A stretch of DNA of 64,000 nucleotides from Pseudomonas sp. RIT288 (GCF_000631985.1 NZ_JFYN01000012.1:496001-560000); one strand, 5' to 3'. Positions 52,193 to 60,772 are shown, counted from the first letter of the stretch. Made by a program: numbers and translations. Notes: generated from the sequence alone by a model not told the origin.

Positions 52193-52639
52193 ATGGTCAG
52201 CATCACCTCCGTTTCAATCAATCAGACCGTCACCACCGCCACCAGCAAAACCAGGATCAGCGACGCGAGTGACGACACCTCGACCACTGCAACCAGCAGC
52301 ACCGGGGTCAGCGCCGATACCAGCAAAGTGGCAGCCGGCGGGGGCGCGGCTCCGGCAGGCGACAGCAGTTCCGACAGCAGCGCTGAATCGGATTCGGTGA
52401 AAGCACTGCGCAAGCAGATCGCCGAGCTGCAAAAGCAATTGCAGGAGCAGCAACAGGCGCTGCAAGCGGCTCAGGCCAAGCAGGAAGACGCTGATGCCAA
52501 GGCGGCTGACGTGGCCTCTGCCGAGTCGCAAATCTCCAGCACCTCGGCTTCGTTGCAGACCGCGACAGCGGCGTTGTTGCAGGCGTTGCAGGATTCCGGT
52601 TCGAGCAGCTCGGGGGCGTTGGTCAGCACTTCGGCTTAA
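52193..52639 (+). CDS. FlxA-like family protein
   Basis: A 148-residue protein rich in Ser, Ala and Gln with a coiled coil at about 66-110 (ALRKQIAELQKQLQEQQQAL). The MVSITSVSINQTV start and overall layout match the FlxA-like family, a flagellar-regulon member in E. coli. No signal peptide or membrane helix. GGAG lies before the ATG, and a candidate FliA promoter is 34 bases upstream. Its molecular role is unknown. Confidence 0.82.
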   Translation: MVSITSVSINQTVTTATSKTRISDASDDTSTTATSSTGVSADTSKVAAGGGAAPAGDSSSDSSAESDSVKALRKQIAELQKQLQEQQQALQAAQAKQEDADAKAADVASAESQISSTSASLQTATAALLQALQDSGSSSSGALVSTSA

Positions 52640-52652
52640 GCATCACGCGATT

Positions 52653-52748
52653 CCCCTGTAGGAGTGAGCCTGCTCGCGATAGCGGTATATCTGCCATATT
52701 CATGGTGACTGACATACCGCTATCGCGAGCAGGCTCACTCCTACAGGG
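52653..52748. repeat. REPIN (family A)
   Basis: CCTGTAGGAGTGAGCCTGCT and complement, head-out, with inner ATAGCGGTA / TACCGCTAT, between convergent genes. Confidence 0.92.
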
Positions 52749-52761
52749 AACTGGGTGTGTT

Positions 52762-53943
52762 TCAGGCAGTTTGCAGGCTGAAGGTGAACAGCGTGCCGCT
52801 CTGGGCGGTGGACGCTACATGCAAATGCCCGCCATGGGACTGGGCGATCTGGCTGGCGATGTACAGCCCCAGACCGAGCCCGGCCTGGGGCGCGCTGCCG
52901 GTCGGGCGCGAGTAAGGCTGGAACAGATGCGGCAGAATCGCCTCGGGGATATGCCCCTGGTTTTTCACTGCCAGCATCAACGCACCGTGCTCAACCTGGG
53001 CGATCACTTCGATATCCCCATCCGGGTCGCCATGGGCCACGGCATTGGCCAGCAGGTTCGACAGCAGTTGAGCGATCCGCGCCCGGTCGCAGGGCACACC
53101 CTGCAAGTCACCGATGGACGCATGAATCATGCGCTGCGGATGCACGTTGCGAATCTCCGTCACCACTTGCTGCACGGCTTCGGTCAAATCCGCGCAGGGC
53201 TGGATATCCACTGGAATGCCCTTGCCCAAGCGTCCGCGAGCGAAGTCGAGAACATCATCCACCAACCGCGTCGCCCGTTGCGCACTGCCAAGGATATTGC
53301 GTACCCGTATTTCGATGGCGGGATCGGGGTGCTTGCGCAAGAGCATTTCGGCGCCGGCGCTGATCGCGAACAACGGGTTGCGCAAATCGTGGCCGAGCAC
53401 GGCAATGAACTGTTCGCGCAACTCGGCGGTTTCGCGTTCCTGCAACAACGCGGTTTCGGTGCGCTGCGCGTTTTCCTCGGCTTCGATCTGCAGCGCGAGC
53501 ATCCGCGCGAACGACTCCATGGTGCTCTGAATGCTGCTGGACTTGAGTTGCGCGGGGTTCGGATCGAGCGCGCAGATCGTGCCGAAAAAGCGTCCGTCGG
53601 TGCGGAACACCGGCACCGAAATATAGCTCTCGAATTTGTACAGGCGCGGGGTGTGATGATCGCGGTAGAGCGGGTCTTCACTGGCCTTGTCGATCACCAC
53701 CGAGAGGTGCGACTGGCGGATTTCATGGCACAGCGTGGTGACCACATCCAGCTCGCCGCCGACCTCCAGGCCAAAGTTCAGTTGATCGAGCACCGCACAG
53801 GTGACCCAGGAGTCCTCGGTAACCCGCGCCACGGCGGCAAATCGCAGGCCGGTCAGTTCGCGGATCACTTGAAGGATCGCCGGAACCGCGCTGATCCGTC
53901 CGATTGTCGCGATGTCTGCTGCCGCTGTCTGCCCCATGCCCAT
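52762..53943 (-). CDS. GAF-domain sensor histidine kinase
   Basis: A 393-residue soluble kinase with no membrane helix. An N-terminal GAF domain spans about 20-155 (ESYISVPVFRTDGRFFGTIC). The HisKA box has phospho-accepting His185 in FIAVLGHDLRNPLFAIS. The ATP-binding region has the N-box LLSNLLANAVAHG and the G-box AGLGLGLYIASQIAQSHGG. No response regulator is adjacent, so it is an orphan. ATG 53943 is used; the longer reading starts from TTG. GAF suggests sensing of a small molecule or light/redox through bound cofactor. Confidence 0.9.
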   Translation of the reverse strand: MGMGQTAAADIATIGRISAVPAILQVIRELTGLRFAAVARVTEDSWVTCAVLDQLNFGLEVGGELDVVTTLCHEIRQSHLSVVIDKASEDPLYRDHHTPRLYKFESYISVPVFRTDGRFFGTICALDPNPAQLKSSSIQSTMESFARMLALQIEAEENAQRTETALLQERETAELREQFIAVLGHDLRNPLFAISAGAEMLLRKHPDPAIEIRVRNILGSAQRATRLVDDVLDFARGRLGKGIPVDIQPCADLTEAVQQVVTEIRNVHPQRMIHASIGDLQGVPCDRARIAQLLSNLLANAVAHGDPDGDIEVIAQVEHGALMLAVKNQGHIPEAILPHLFQPYSRPTGSAPQAGLGLGLYIASQIAQSHGGHLHVASTAQSGTLFTFSLQTA

Positions 53944-54050
53944 CGTTCTCGGCTGCAATCGTTTATCTGATGGTCGCCATACTAGCGGTCTGATGGCGGT
54001 TTTGGCATCCCTTCAGGCTGCATTCGCGTGATTCGCCGGGCAACGGACGC

Positions 54051-54084
54051 AAAAAAGCCGCACGATCGCTGATCGTGCGGCTTT
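54051..54084 (-). terminator. Intrinsic terminator after the PepSY gene
   Basis: AAAGCCGCACGATC / GATCGTGCGGCTTT, a perfect 14-bp stem with loop GCT; on the minus strand it is followed by T residues. Confidence 0.95.
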
Positions 54085-54098
54085 GCTTTGGCGGTGTA

Positions 54099-54404
54099 TC
54101 AGGTGTCTTGCTTGTTGCTCAGCACTTTGCCGGTGGTGGCATCGAAGTCGACGTCGAACTCTTTGCCATCGGCGGTTTTCAGCTCGACTTCGTACTCGTA
54201 ACCGTTGAAGTGGTTATCCAGATCGGTGTCGGTGATGGTCGCACCCGGGTGCAGTTTCAGTGCCTCGGCGTTCATCGATTCCAGCGACTTGATCTTGCCG
54301 GATTTGACCAGCTCAGGGATCTGGTCGACGCGGACATCAGCCTGGGCCAGGCCAGCAGTCAGGGTCAGGGCAGCGGCGGTAAACAGGGCAGTCAAAGTTT
54401 TCAT
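54099..54404 (-). CDS. PepSY-domain periplasmic protein
   Basis: A 101-residue exported protein. The signal peptide is cut about residue 22 (AGLAQA before DVRVDQ). The PepSY part has the GYEYEVELKTADGKEFDVDF strands and ends DATTGKVLSNKQDT. PepSY domains often inhibit or sense metalloproteases or two-component partners. The strong terminator after it and absence of a neighbour on its strand suggest a single gene. In Pseudomonas such genes often sit under stress or two-component control. Confidence 0.9.
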   Translation of the reverse strand: MKTLTALFTAAALTLTAGLAQADVRVDQIPELVKSGKIKSLESMNAEALKLHPGATITDTDLDNHFNGYEYEVELKTADGKEFDVDFDATTGKVLSNKQDT

Positions 54405-54495
54405 CGGGTCATTCCTTGGGTTGTTCGTTGAAGTGGGCTCAGGTTAACCACTGCAACTTAACTCACCCTTAAAACCCCAGATCGCGGGCAGGGCT

Positions 54496-54522
54496 CTTGT
54501 AGGAGTGAGCCTGCTCGCGATG
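54496..54522. repeat. Solitary family A REP
   Basis: TTGTAGGAGTGAGCCTGCTC and GCGATGC, one copy without a partner arm, between PepSY and glpQ. Confidence 0.85.
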
Positions 54523-54542
54523 CGGACAACCCGGTTTACCGA

Positions 54543-55667
54543 TCAGAACCCGTTGTTCTTCAACACCTGATCAACACTGGCCGCCGCCGGACGCTTGTAA
54601 AACTTCAACAGTTCGCTGGCGCGGTTGGTGAAGATGCCGTCAACGCCGGCCGCCATGACTTTCTCGAAGTCCACCGGCTCATCGACGGTGTAGACGTGCA
54701 CCAGCATGCCCTGATCATGGGTGTACTGGTTCATCCACGGTTGCACCAGATCCGAGTAGCTCTGGTCGCCACCCTTGGTCAGCTTGGCCGAAGGACCGGT
54801 GCCGATGGCACCCTGCGCCTTGGCGAAATCCACCCATTGCTTGAATTCGGCTTCGGACTTCGGCTCCTGCTTGCCGTAGAACACGTTCTTGTCCTTCTCG
54901 CCGGATTCGGAAAAGGTCACCTTCGATTTCGGCTCGATGCTGCCTTCGCCGACCCATAGCAACAGGATCTTCGGCACTTGCGGCATTTCCTTCTGCAGCA
55001 GTTCGAGGCTGTTCTTCTCGAAGGTCTGCAGGATCACCTTGCCTTTGCCCTGGCCGACGCCCAGCTCGCTCTTGGCCAGTTTCGAACCGGCCGGACTCAG
55101 CCAGCCGCGATCATGCAGCTTCTCTTTGAGGTCATGCTCGATCCCCGGAAACAGTTGCGGCTCCTTGGTTTCGATGTACAGGCCCGGCTTGTGTTTCGGG
55201 TTGGCCTGGGCGATGTCGATGATTTCATCGAGGGTGAGGATTTTCAGCCCGGCGTAGGTCGGACGCGCGCGATCCGGGTAAGCCTTGTTGTACCAGCTGC
55301 CGGCGTCGAGGGTTTTCAGTTCGGCCATGGTGAAGGCGGTGGCCGGGCTGTCCTTGCGCTCCGGGAACTTGGTCGCGACGTCGGTGGTGCGTTGCAGGTT
55401 GTTGTCGTGCAGGGCGAACAGCACGCCGTCCTTGCTGCGCTGCAAATCCATTTCCAGGTAGTCGGCGCCGAGGTCGCGGGCCAGTTTGTAGGAGGCGGCG
55501 GTGGATTCCGGAGCATCGAAAGACGCGCCACGGTGCGCGATCACGGCTGGATGCGGGATGCCATGGGCGGCGGCCAGTGCGTTGACGTCAGTCTGGGCGG
55601 CGTGGGCCTGGCCGAGGCCGAGCATCAGGCTCAGCATGAGGGCGCTTTTGGTGAAAGTGGCGGGCAT
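54543..55667 (-). CDS. glpQ: Periplasmic glycerophosphodiester phosphodiesterase
   Basis: GlpQ hydrolyses glycerophosphodiesters to glycerol-3-phosphate and alcohols in the periplasm. The 374-residue protein has a signal peptide cut at about residue 23 (GQAHA before AQTDV). The catalytic HRGASFDAPEST (45 on, with His45 and Arg46), acidic metal ligands in YLEMDLQRSKDG (Glu72, Asp74) and His87 in LHDNN are in place. AAAGGAA lies before ATG 55667. A longer reading upstream to 56318 runs through repeats and a gene on the other strand and is rejected. Confidence 0.93.
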   Translation of the reverse strand: MPATFTKSALMLSLMLGLGQAHAAQTDVNALAAAHGIPHPAVIAHRGASFDAPESTAASYKLARDLGADYLEMDLQRSKDGVLFALHDNNLQRTTDVATKFPERKDSPATAFTMAELKTLDAGSWYNKAYPDRARPTYAGLKILTLDEIIDIAQANPKHKPGLYIETKEPQLFPGIEHDLKEKLHDRGWLSPAGSKLAKSELGVGQGKGKVILQTFEKNSLELLQKEMPQVPKILLLWVGEGSIEPKSKVTFSESGEKDKNVFYGKQEPKSEAEFKQWVDFAKAQGAIGTGPSAKLTKGGDQSYSDLVQPWMNQYTHDQGMLVHVYTVDEPVDFEKVMAAGVDGIFTNRASELLKFYKRPAAASVDQVLKNNGF

Positions 55668-55856
55668 GTTCGAGTTCCTTTCGCAGGGCATTTTCAAAGA
55701 CGTACCTTTTAACAACTGAATGGATTGCGTGCTATCGCCAGACCGACATAAACGTATTAAAAGCGATTTTTCCTGCACTTTTGTGGCGCTGTTTGCAGTA
55801 CGCTTGCCCTCGGCAGACGCTCCGGCAGAGAGCGCGCCGATCCTGTTGCCCTGCGT

Positions 55857-55888
55857 GTAAACCATCGATGATTTTTCGTGAGGTTTAC
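55857..55888 (+). promoter_or_regulatory. Inverted repeat over the DUF2025 ribosome site
   Basis: GTAAACC (55857-55863) and GGTTTAC (55882-55888) with an 18-base loop; the right arm covers part of the AGG ribosome site before ATG 55890. Confidence 0.4.
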
Positions 55889-55889
55889 C

Positions 55890-56216
55890 ATGCGCATCAC
55901 TTCCCAACTCATCTGTCAGGCCGCCGATGACCTCAAGGGTTTTGTCGGCCTCAACCGCAAGACCGGCCAGTACATCGTGCGTTTCAGCGAAGATTCGTTC
56001 GGCATGGACGTGGCGGATGACGGCATCATTCCTGTGAATGAATTCGTCTGGGCGCCGGCGACGCCGCAGACCATGACGCTTAAACGCGAGCTGATTCAGT
56101 TGCTGCTGGATCAGAACATCGATGACCGGATCAACATCACCGAGCCGTTGCGGGTGTACATGAGCAAGGTTGAGGTGCCGGAGATTGTGGCGGTACGCAG
56201 TCTGGTGCAGGGCTGA
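55890..56216 (+). CDS. DUF2025 family protein
   Basis: A 108-residue small protein of the pseudomonad DUF2025 group (PA1123-like). It has no signal or membrane helix. Clear features are RITSQLICQAADDLKGFVGL, GFVGLNRKTGQYIVRFSEDS and the end KVEVPEIVAVRSLVQG. ATG 55890 is used because GAGG precedes it; an upstream in-frame ATG four codons earlier has no better site. Function unknown. Confidence 0.86.
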   Translation: MRITSQLICQAADDLKGFVGLNRKTGQYIVRFSEDSFGMDVADDGIIPVNEFVWAPATPQTMTLKRELIQLLLDQNIDDRINITEPLRVYMSKVEVPEIVAVRSLVQG

Positions 56217-56245
56217 AGTTTTGCGGTGGTAATTCTGCCGCCATC

Positions 56246-56630
56246 GCCAGCAGGCTGGCTCCCACATTGGATCTGTGGCGTTCAAAAAATCCCTGTGTGA
56301 GCCAGCCTGCTGGCTCACACACTGGATCTGTGGCGTTCACAAATCCCTGCGGGAGCCAGCCTGCTGGCTCACACATTGGATCTGTGGCATTCAAAAAATC
56401 CCTGCGGGAGCCAGCCTGCTGGCTCCCGCACTGGATCTGTAGCATTCACAAAACCCTGCAGGAGCCAGCCTGCTGGCTCACACACTGGATCTGTGGCATT
56501 CAAAAAATCTCTGTGGGAGCCAGCCTGCTGGTTCACACACTGGATCTGTGGCGTTCACAAATCCCTGCTGGCTCACACATCGGATCTGTGGCATTCAAAA
56601 AATCCCTGCGGGAGCCAGCCTGCTGGCGAT
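56246..56630. repeat. Tandem REP array (seven 54/55-bp units plus a half unit)
   Basis: Units begin GCCAGCCTGCTGGCTC and continue through CACTGGATCTGTGGC to a short A-rich part and ATCCCTGCGGGA. They alternate between 55-bp units with TTCAAAAAAT and 54-bp units with TTCACAAA, so there is a dimeric repeat of about 109 bp. The first unit starts with the inverted arm GCCAGCAGGCTGGCTCCCAC and the last stops at GCCAGCCTGCTGGCGAT, so the whole is a REP pair with amplified interior. A 14-base deletion joins units 6 and 7 near 56568. No protein-coding frame is meant. Confidence 0.92.
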
Positions 56631-56655
56631 GAGGCCAATAAGTGCGCCGCTGCAC

Positions 56656-56970
56656 TCACTGCCCAAACCGGTATTCGCGCTCCACCCGACACACCCGCGT
56701 CTGAAACTTCGAATACCACTGCGCCCGCCCGCGCGCCTGAATCACCCGGTGTTCGGGATGCTCGCGCCAGGCCAGAATCGCCGCCTCGCTCTGCCAGTAC
56801 GAAATGGTGATCCCGACCCCGTCTTCCCCACGAATCGAATCAATGCCGAGAAACCCCGGTTGCTGGCTGACCAGCTCCATCATGCGCTCGGAGGCCGCCG
56901 CATAACCGTTGTCACCCTCGGTGCGGGTCGAGGTGAAAATCACCGCAAAGCAAGGTTCGTTCGGCTTCAT
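56656..56970 (-). CDS. Antibiotic biosynthesis monooxygenase (ABM) domain protein
   Basis: A 104-residue ferredoxin-fold protein of the ABM type: FAVIFTSTRTEGDNGYAAAS at the first strand, GFLGIDSIRGEDGVGITISY across the central sheet, and WREHPEHRVIQARGRAQWYS near the C-terminus. ABM proteins include small oxygenases and non-enzymatic binding proteins. The ATG 56970 overlaps the stop of the amidotransferase-like gene (ATGA), so the two are coupled. It lies after the amplified REP array. Confidence 0.87.
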   Translation of the reverse strand: MKPNEPCFAVIFTSTRTEGDNGYAAASERMMELVSQQPGFLGIDSIRGEDGVGITISYWQSEAAILAWREHPEHRVIQARGRAQWYSKFQTRVCRVEREYRFGQ

Positions 56971-57668
56971 GGGCGTCGCACCCCACACGCTTCGACAAAC
57001 GCCCGCACCAGTGGCGGAACCTGCCCCTTGAGCGCTGCACGTTCCGGCTGGAACAGCGTGGCGACAAAAAACACATGGTCGGTCAATTCGATTGCGCGCA
57101 AGTCACCCGCCGAATCGTGCCCTACGGCGCGTAGCTGATGGGTCAGCAATTCTTTTTCAAACTGTGGATTCACCCCGAACCGGCAGCGATAGCCTTCACG
57201 GATCTCGGACGTTTCGTACGCCTTGGCGATCAACGAGCCGGCGACCAGGTGAATGCTGTCCACCGCCTCCACCAACGAACAGGTCAACGGCGTGAGCACG
57301 GCTCGCGGCGAATCCGGTGATGTTTCGCCATGCTCGGCATCGGCCCAGCCCAGCACGTTGCGGGAAAATTCCAGTACCGCATGCTGAAAACCGCCGCAGG
57401 TACCAAGGAAGGGGCGCTGTTGTTCGCGGGCAAAACGGATGGCCCTGAGTGCACCGGCCTCGTTTTTGTAGGGGCTGCCCGGGACGCACCAGAAGCCGTC
57501 GAACTGATCCAGCGCCGTGTCGGCGTGAATCTGCTCGGTGGGCAGCCATTCGAATTGCACATTGTGGCCGGACTGCTCGGCGATCATGCCGAGGGCAACG
57601 GGGATCGCCTGGTGGGCGGTGACTTGAGGGTCGTAATCGCCGATCAGGGCAATGGAATTGGCGTCCAT
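56967..57668 (-). CDS. CTP-synthase-like class I glutamine amidotransferase domain protein
   Basis: A 233-residue stand-alone protein related to the C-terminal amidotransferase domain of CTP synthase. The nucleophile Cys91 is in LGTCGGFQHAVLEF, and QFDGFWCVPGSPYKNEAGAL matches the early GATase motif. In place of the usual His-x-Glu dyad of FHPE the protein has FQPE (Gln207, Glu209), so full glutaminase activity is doubtful. It matches a family described as CTP synthase C-terminal region-related (seleno)protein. AAGGAAA precedes the ATG. It is coupled to the ABM gene and divergent from a LysR. Confidence 0.87.
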   Translation of the reverse strand: MDANSIALIGDYDPQVTAHQAIPVALGMIAEQSGHNVQFEWLPTEQIHADTALDQFDGFWCVPGSPYKNEAGALRAIRFAREQQRPFLGTCGGFQHAVLEFSRNVLGWADAEHGETSPDSPRAVLTPLTCSLVEAVDSIHLVAGSLIAKAYETSEIREGYRCRFGVNPQFEKELLTHQLRAVGHDSAGDLRAIELTDHVFFVATLFQPERAALKGQVPPLVRAFVEACGVRRP

Positions 57669-57702
57669 GGGATTTCCTTGATTTGAGTGAGTGATGACGC
57701 TC

Positions 57703-57795
57703 TGGGGTGAGGGGATTTATCCCCGACGGCGCGCGAAGCGGCCCTCAAACAAGGCCTGCTGCGCGGTCCATCGGGGATCAATCCCCTCACTACAG
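57703..57795. repeat. Palindromic repeat family C (second copy)
   Basis: GGGTGAGGGGATTTATCCCC and, inverted, TCGGGGATCAATCCCCTCAC. It matches the copy at 20758 and lies in the divergent gap before the LysR gene. Confidence 0.85.
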
Positions 57796-57871
57796 TGAGG
57801 GTGTGCAGTTGTCGATCACCGGGGCTCACTATAGATTGGCGTTCACGCACTCAATATTGGCGTTTCCCCAA

Positions 57872-58750
57872 GTGATCAATGCAGCCACGCACTATCGACT
57901 CGACTACGCGGATCTGGCGCTGATCCTCGCTCTGGTGCGCGGCGGTTCTCTGGCCCGGGCGTCGCAGCTGCTCAGGGTAGACGTGTCGACGGTGTTTCGC
58001 GCGGTGCGGCGGCTGGAGTCAGCGCTCGGTCAGCAATTGTTCGAAAAGAGTCGCGCCGGTTACCTGCCAACCACCCTCGCGCAGACTCTGGCCGAGCAAG
58101 CCGAACGCGCCGAGCAGGCACTGGAAGCGGCGCGGATTGGTGTCGAGCAGGGCGGTGAAGTGGTCAGCGGCACGGTGCGCCTGACCTGTACCGATTCGGT
58201 GCTGCAAGGGCTGCTGTTGCCGGCGCTGACGCAGTTCATGCCGAACTACCCGGCGCTGACCCTCGAACTGAGCACCTCCAACGATTTCGCCAACCTCAGC
58301 CGCCGCGATGCTGACATCGCCCTGCGCCTCACGCGTACACCGCCGGAGCATCTGGTCGGACGGCAACTGGCGAAGATTTCCTACCGGGTCTGCGCCAGTG
58401 CGCGATATCTGCAGAATGTTGATGCGACGGATCTGGCGGCGCTGACCTGGATCGCCCCGGACGAGTTTCTGCCGGATCACCCGACCGTCGCCTGGCGCCG
58501 CCAGCAGTTGCCCGGCGTGACCCCGACTTATCGCTGCAACAGCATGCTCTCGGTGACTGAACTGGTACGCGGCGGACTCGGTGTGGCGGCGTTGCCGGAC
58601 TTTCTGATCACTGAAGGTTTGCAGGCCCTCAGCGAACCGCTGCACGGCTACGACACCGCGCTGTGGCTGCTGACCCGCCCGGACTGCCGTGCGTTGCGCT
58701 CGGTGGTCACGCTGTTCGAAGAGTTGGGGCGGGCGCTGCGGTTGCCGTGA
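57872..58750 (+). CDS. LysR-family regulator of the amidotransferase-ABM unit
   Basis: A 292-residue LysR regulator with helix-turn-helix at about 28-48 (SLARASQLLRVDVSTVFRAV) and a normal effector domain. The reading frame has no ATG between the family C repeat and the conserved LDYADLALILAL; GTG 57872 is the best start, although TTG 57833 is possible. It is divergent from the amidotransferase gene (203 bases), so control of that pair is likely. Its stop abuts the DUF1003 stop. Confidence 0.85.
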   Translation: MINAATHYRLDYADLALILALVRGGSLARASQLLRVDVSTVFRAVRRLESALGQQLFEKSRAGYLPTTLAQTLAEQAERAEQALEAARIGVEQGGEVVSGTVRLTCTDSVLQGLLLPALTQFMPNYPALTLELSTSNDFANLSRRDADIALRLTRTPPEHLVGRQLAKISYRVCASARYLQNVDATDLAALTWIAPDEFLPDHPTVAWRRQQLPGVTPTYRCNSMLSVTELVRGGLGVAALPDFLITEGLQALSEPLHGYDTALWLLTRPDCRALRSVVTLFEELGRALRLP

Positions 58751-59284
58751 TCAGCGTTGCGGGTTCTGGCAGATGTGCGCATGCAGTTCGCGGGTCAGGC
58801 CTTCGATGCGCTCGGTCAGGCTTTTGGTCATTTCGGTGAGGCGGGTGTTCTGCTCCAGCAGTTCGAGCAGTTGCGCGGTGGTCTGCGCGGCCTGCGCCTG
58901 GCGCTCGCTGTTGGCCACCGCCAGCGCTTCACGGTGTTGCGCGTCGGCGTCCGATTGCGCCTTGTCCCGCGCAGCTTGGCGGGTTTGTGCCAGCAGGATC
59001 AACGGCGCGGCATAAGCCGATTGCAGGCTGAACGCGAGGTTCAGCAGAATGAACGGATAAACGTCGAAAGTGGTGATACCCGTCGCATTGAGGCACACCC
59101 ACAACAGCACGATCAGAGTTTGTGCGCCAAGAAAGGTCGGCGTGCCAAAGAACCGCGCGAAGGCCTCGGCGCGCAGGGCAAACGCGTCGTTGCCGAAGGT
59201 GGTGTTGAGGTGGGCGTGCGGGCGGTGGAAGCGCAGGTGGTCGACGGGGGCGGTGGCGGGGGCGTCGGTTTTTTCGGTGGTCAT
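58751..59284 (-). CDS. DUF1003 domain membrane protein
   Basis: A 177-residue inner-membrane protein of the DUF1003 family. Two hydrophobic segments (about 52-70 TLIVLLWVCLNATGI and 78-98 FILLNLAFSLQSAYAAPLIL) precede a long helical tail (about 110-172) with coiled-coil pattern QTTAQLLELLEQNTRLTEMT. It is convergent with the LysR gene, the two stop codons being adjacent. Function unknown. Confidence 0.88.
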   Translation of the reverse strand: MTTEKTDAPATAPVDHLRFHRPHAHLNTTFGNDAFALRAEAFARFFGTPTFLGAQTLIVLLWVCLNATGITTFDVYPFILLNLAFSLQSAYAAPLILLAQTRQAARDKAQSDADAQHREALAVANSERQAQAAQTTAQLLELLEQNTRLTEMTKSLTERIEGLTRELHAHICQNPQR

Positions 59285-59347
59285 GATGGGCTCGGCAGGG
59301 CTTGGGACTGAAGGTCACTATAGTCCTGCATCGCGGCTTATGGCCCT

Positions 59348-59435
59348 TTCGCGAGCAGGCTCGCTCCCACAGGTTCTGGGTTGATCACAAGTCAGTGATC
59401 GACTCAATTCCTGTGGGAGCGAGCCTGCTCGCGAA
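59348..59435. repeat. REPIN (family A, head-in copy)
   Basis: TCGCGAGCAGGCTCGCTCCC and CTGTGGGAGCGAGCCTGCTC, around a spacer with ATCACAAGTCAGTGAT dyad. Confidence 0.88.
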
Positions 59436-59452
59436 GGCCGCGACGCGGTCTC

Positions 59453-60772
59453 TCAGCCCGGCGCGCGCTCATTGGCAAACATGCTCACCGCCTGCACCGC
59501 TTCACTGGCGCCATCGCGGATCTGCAGAATCACGCTGCCGGCCTGATCCGCCAGTTCAACGCCTTGCGCCGCCCGCCCGCGGGTGCCTTCCATGCTCTTG
59601 ATCGCCTGGCGGGTTTCGCTCTGGATCAGGCCGATCATGTTGGAAATCTCCGCCGTCGAGCCGCTGGTGCGCGCCGCCAGTTGCCGCACTTCGTCCGCTA
59701 CTACCGCGAATCCGCGACCCTGATCACCAGCACGCGCCGCTTCAATCGCCGCGTTGAGGGCCAGCAGATTGGTCTGGTCGGCAATCGCGCGGATGGTGTT
59801 GACGATCGCGGTGATCTGCTCCGAGCGTTCGCCGAGTTGCGCGATCAACGTTGATGACTGCGCGATATCGTCAGCGATTTCGCGCATCTCACTGGCCGCC
59901 TGCTGGATCACCTGAGTGCCTTGCTCGGCGACTTTCCGGGTTTCCACGGAGATGTGATAAGCGGCGCTGGCGCTGCGCGCATCGTGCTCGTGCTGCTCGA
60001 CACGGGCGGTGACGTCCGTGGCGAATTTCACCACTTTGCACAAACGCCCGGCAGCGTCGTACACCGGGTTGTAGTTGGCCTCCAGCCACACACTCTGGCC
60101 GCGTTTGTCGACGCGTTCAAACTGGCCCTGAAACAGCTCACCTTGATTCAGCCGACGCCAGAAATCCTCGTAAGCGCTGCTGTTGACCAGCTCTGCGCGG
60201 CAGAACAAACGGTGATGTTTACCCTTGAGGTCAGCGAGCGTGTAACCCATGCGCGTCAGAAAATTCTGGTTGGCGGTGAGAATGCCGCCGTTGAGGTCGA
60301 ATTCGATCACCGCCATCGCCCGGTCGATCGCCTGCAGCTTGGCGTTGGCCTCGCTTTCCTGTTGGACCTTGGTTGTCACGTCCATGGCGAACTTGACCAC
60401 TTTGACCACGCGTCCCGATGCATCCTTGATCGGGTTGTAGTTGGCTCCCAGCCAGACCGGCTGGCCCTGGCTGTTAATCCGCTCGAAGGTGCCGGACTGG
60501 AACTGACCGTTTTTCAGGCGCGACCACAGTTCGGTGTATTGCGCGCTGCGGCCGAACTCCGGAGTGCAGAACACGCGATGAGGCTGGCCGATCACTTGTT
60601 CGCTGCGGTAGCCCATGGTTTTGAGGAAGTTGTCATTGGCCTTTAACACCACGCCTTCTAGATCGAACTCGATCACCGCCATGGAGCGGTTGATGGCTTC
60701 GAGCAGGCCATTCTGTTCGGTGATGGTGTGTTGAAGGTCGTTGAGTTCGGACTGGTGGCGTTTGAAAAACAT
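59453..60772 (-). CDS. Soluble PAS-PAS methyl-accepting receptor (second BdlA-like)
   Basis: A 439-residue cytoplasmic chemoreceptor-like protein with the same layout and length as the one at 29902. PAS1 begins [20 protein letters not shown] near residue 28; PAS2 begins [20 protein letters not shown]. The signalling tip is [19 protein letters not shown] with [15 protein letters not shown]. No membrane helix is seen. I use ATG 60772 because an upstream in-frame ATG (60868) adds a basic segment with no ribosome site. It resembles P. aeruginosa BdlA. A MASE2-GGDEF cyclase gene lies upstream on the same strand, a likely c-di-GMP partner. Confidence 0.88.
   Translation of the reverse strand: MFFKRHQSELNDLQHTITEQNGLLEAINRSMAVIEFDLEGVVLKANDNFLKTMGYRSEQVIGQPHRVFCTPEFGRSAQYTELWSRLKNGQFQSGTFERINSQGQPVWLGANYNPIKDASGRVVKVVKFAMDVTTKVQQESEANAKLQAIDRAMAVIEFDLNGGILTANQNFLTRMGYTLADLKGKHHRLFCRAELVNSSAYEDFWRRLNQGELFQGQFERVDKRGQSVWLEANYNPVYDAAGRLCKVVKFATDVTARVEQHEHDARSASAAYHISVETRKVAEQGTQVIQQAASEMREIADDIAQSSTLIAQLGERSEQITAIVNTIRAIADQTNLLALNAAIEAARAGDQGRGFAVVADEVRQLAARTSGSTAEISNMIGLIQSETRQAIKSMEGTRGRAAQGVELADQAGSVILQIRDGASEAVQAVSMFANERAPG

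Noticed and set aside
7049..54084. Family A and B hairpins considered as terminators
   Set aside because: They lack T-runs, unlike the true terminators at 7049, 12051, 15150, 20713, 21670, 38492 and 54051.
54543..56318. Longer 591-codon reading of glpQ
   Set aside because: The extension upstream of 55667 has no ribosome site and crosses a gene on the opposite strand; the signal peptide starts at 55667.
56246..56630. Considered as a CRISPR array
   Set aside because: Units are 54/55 bp with no unique spacers between, are palindromic REP derivatives, and no cas genes are near.
56267..56810. Open frames running through the tandem repeat (SQPAGSHTGSVAF repeats)
   Set aside because: They are translations of the REP units, with no ribosome site or non-repeat content.
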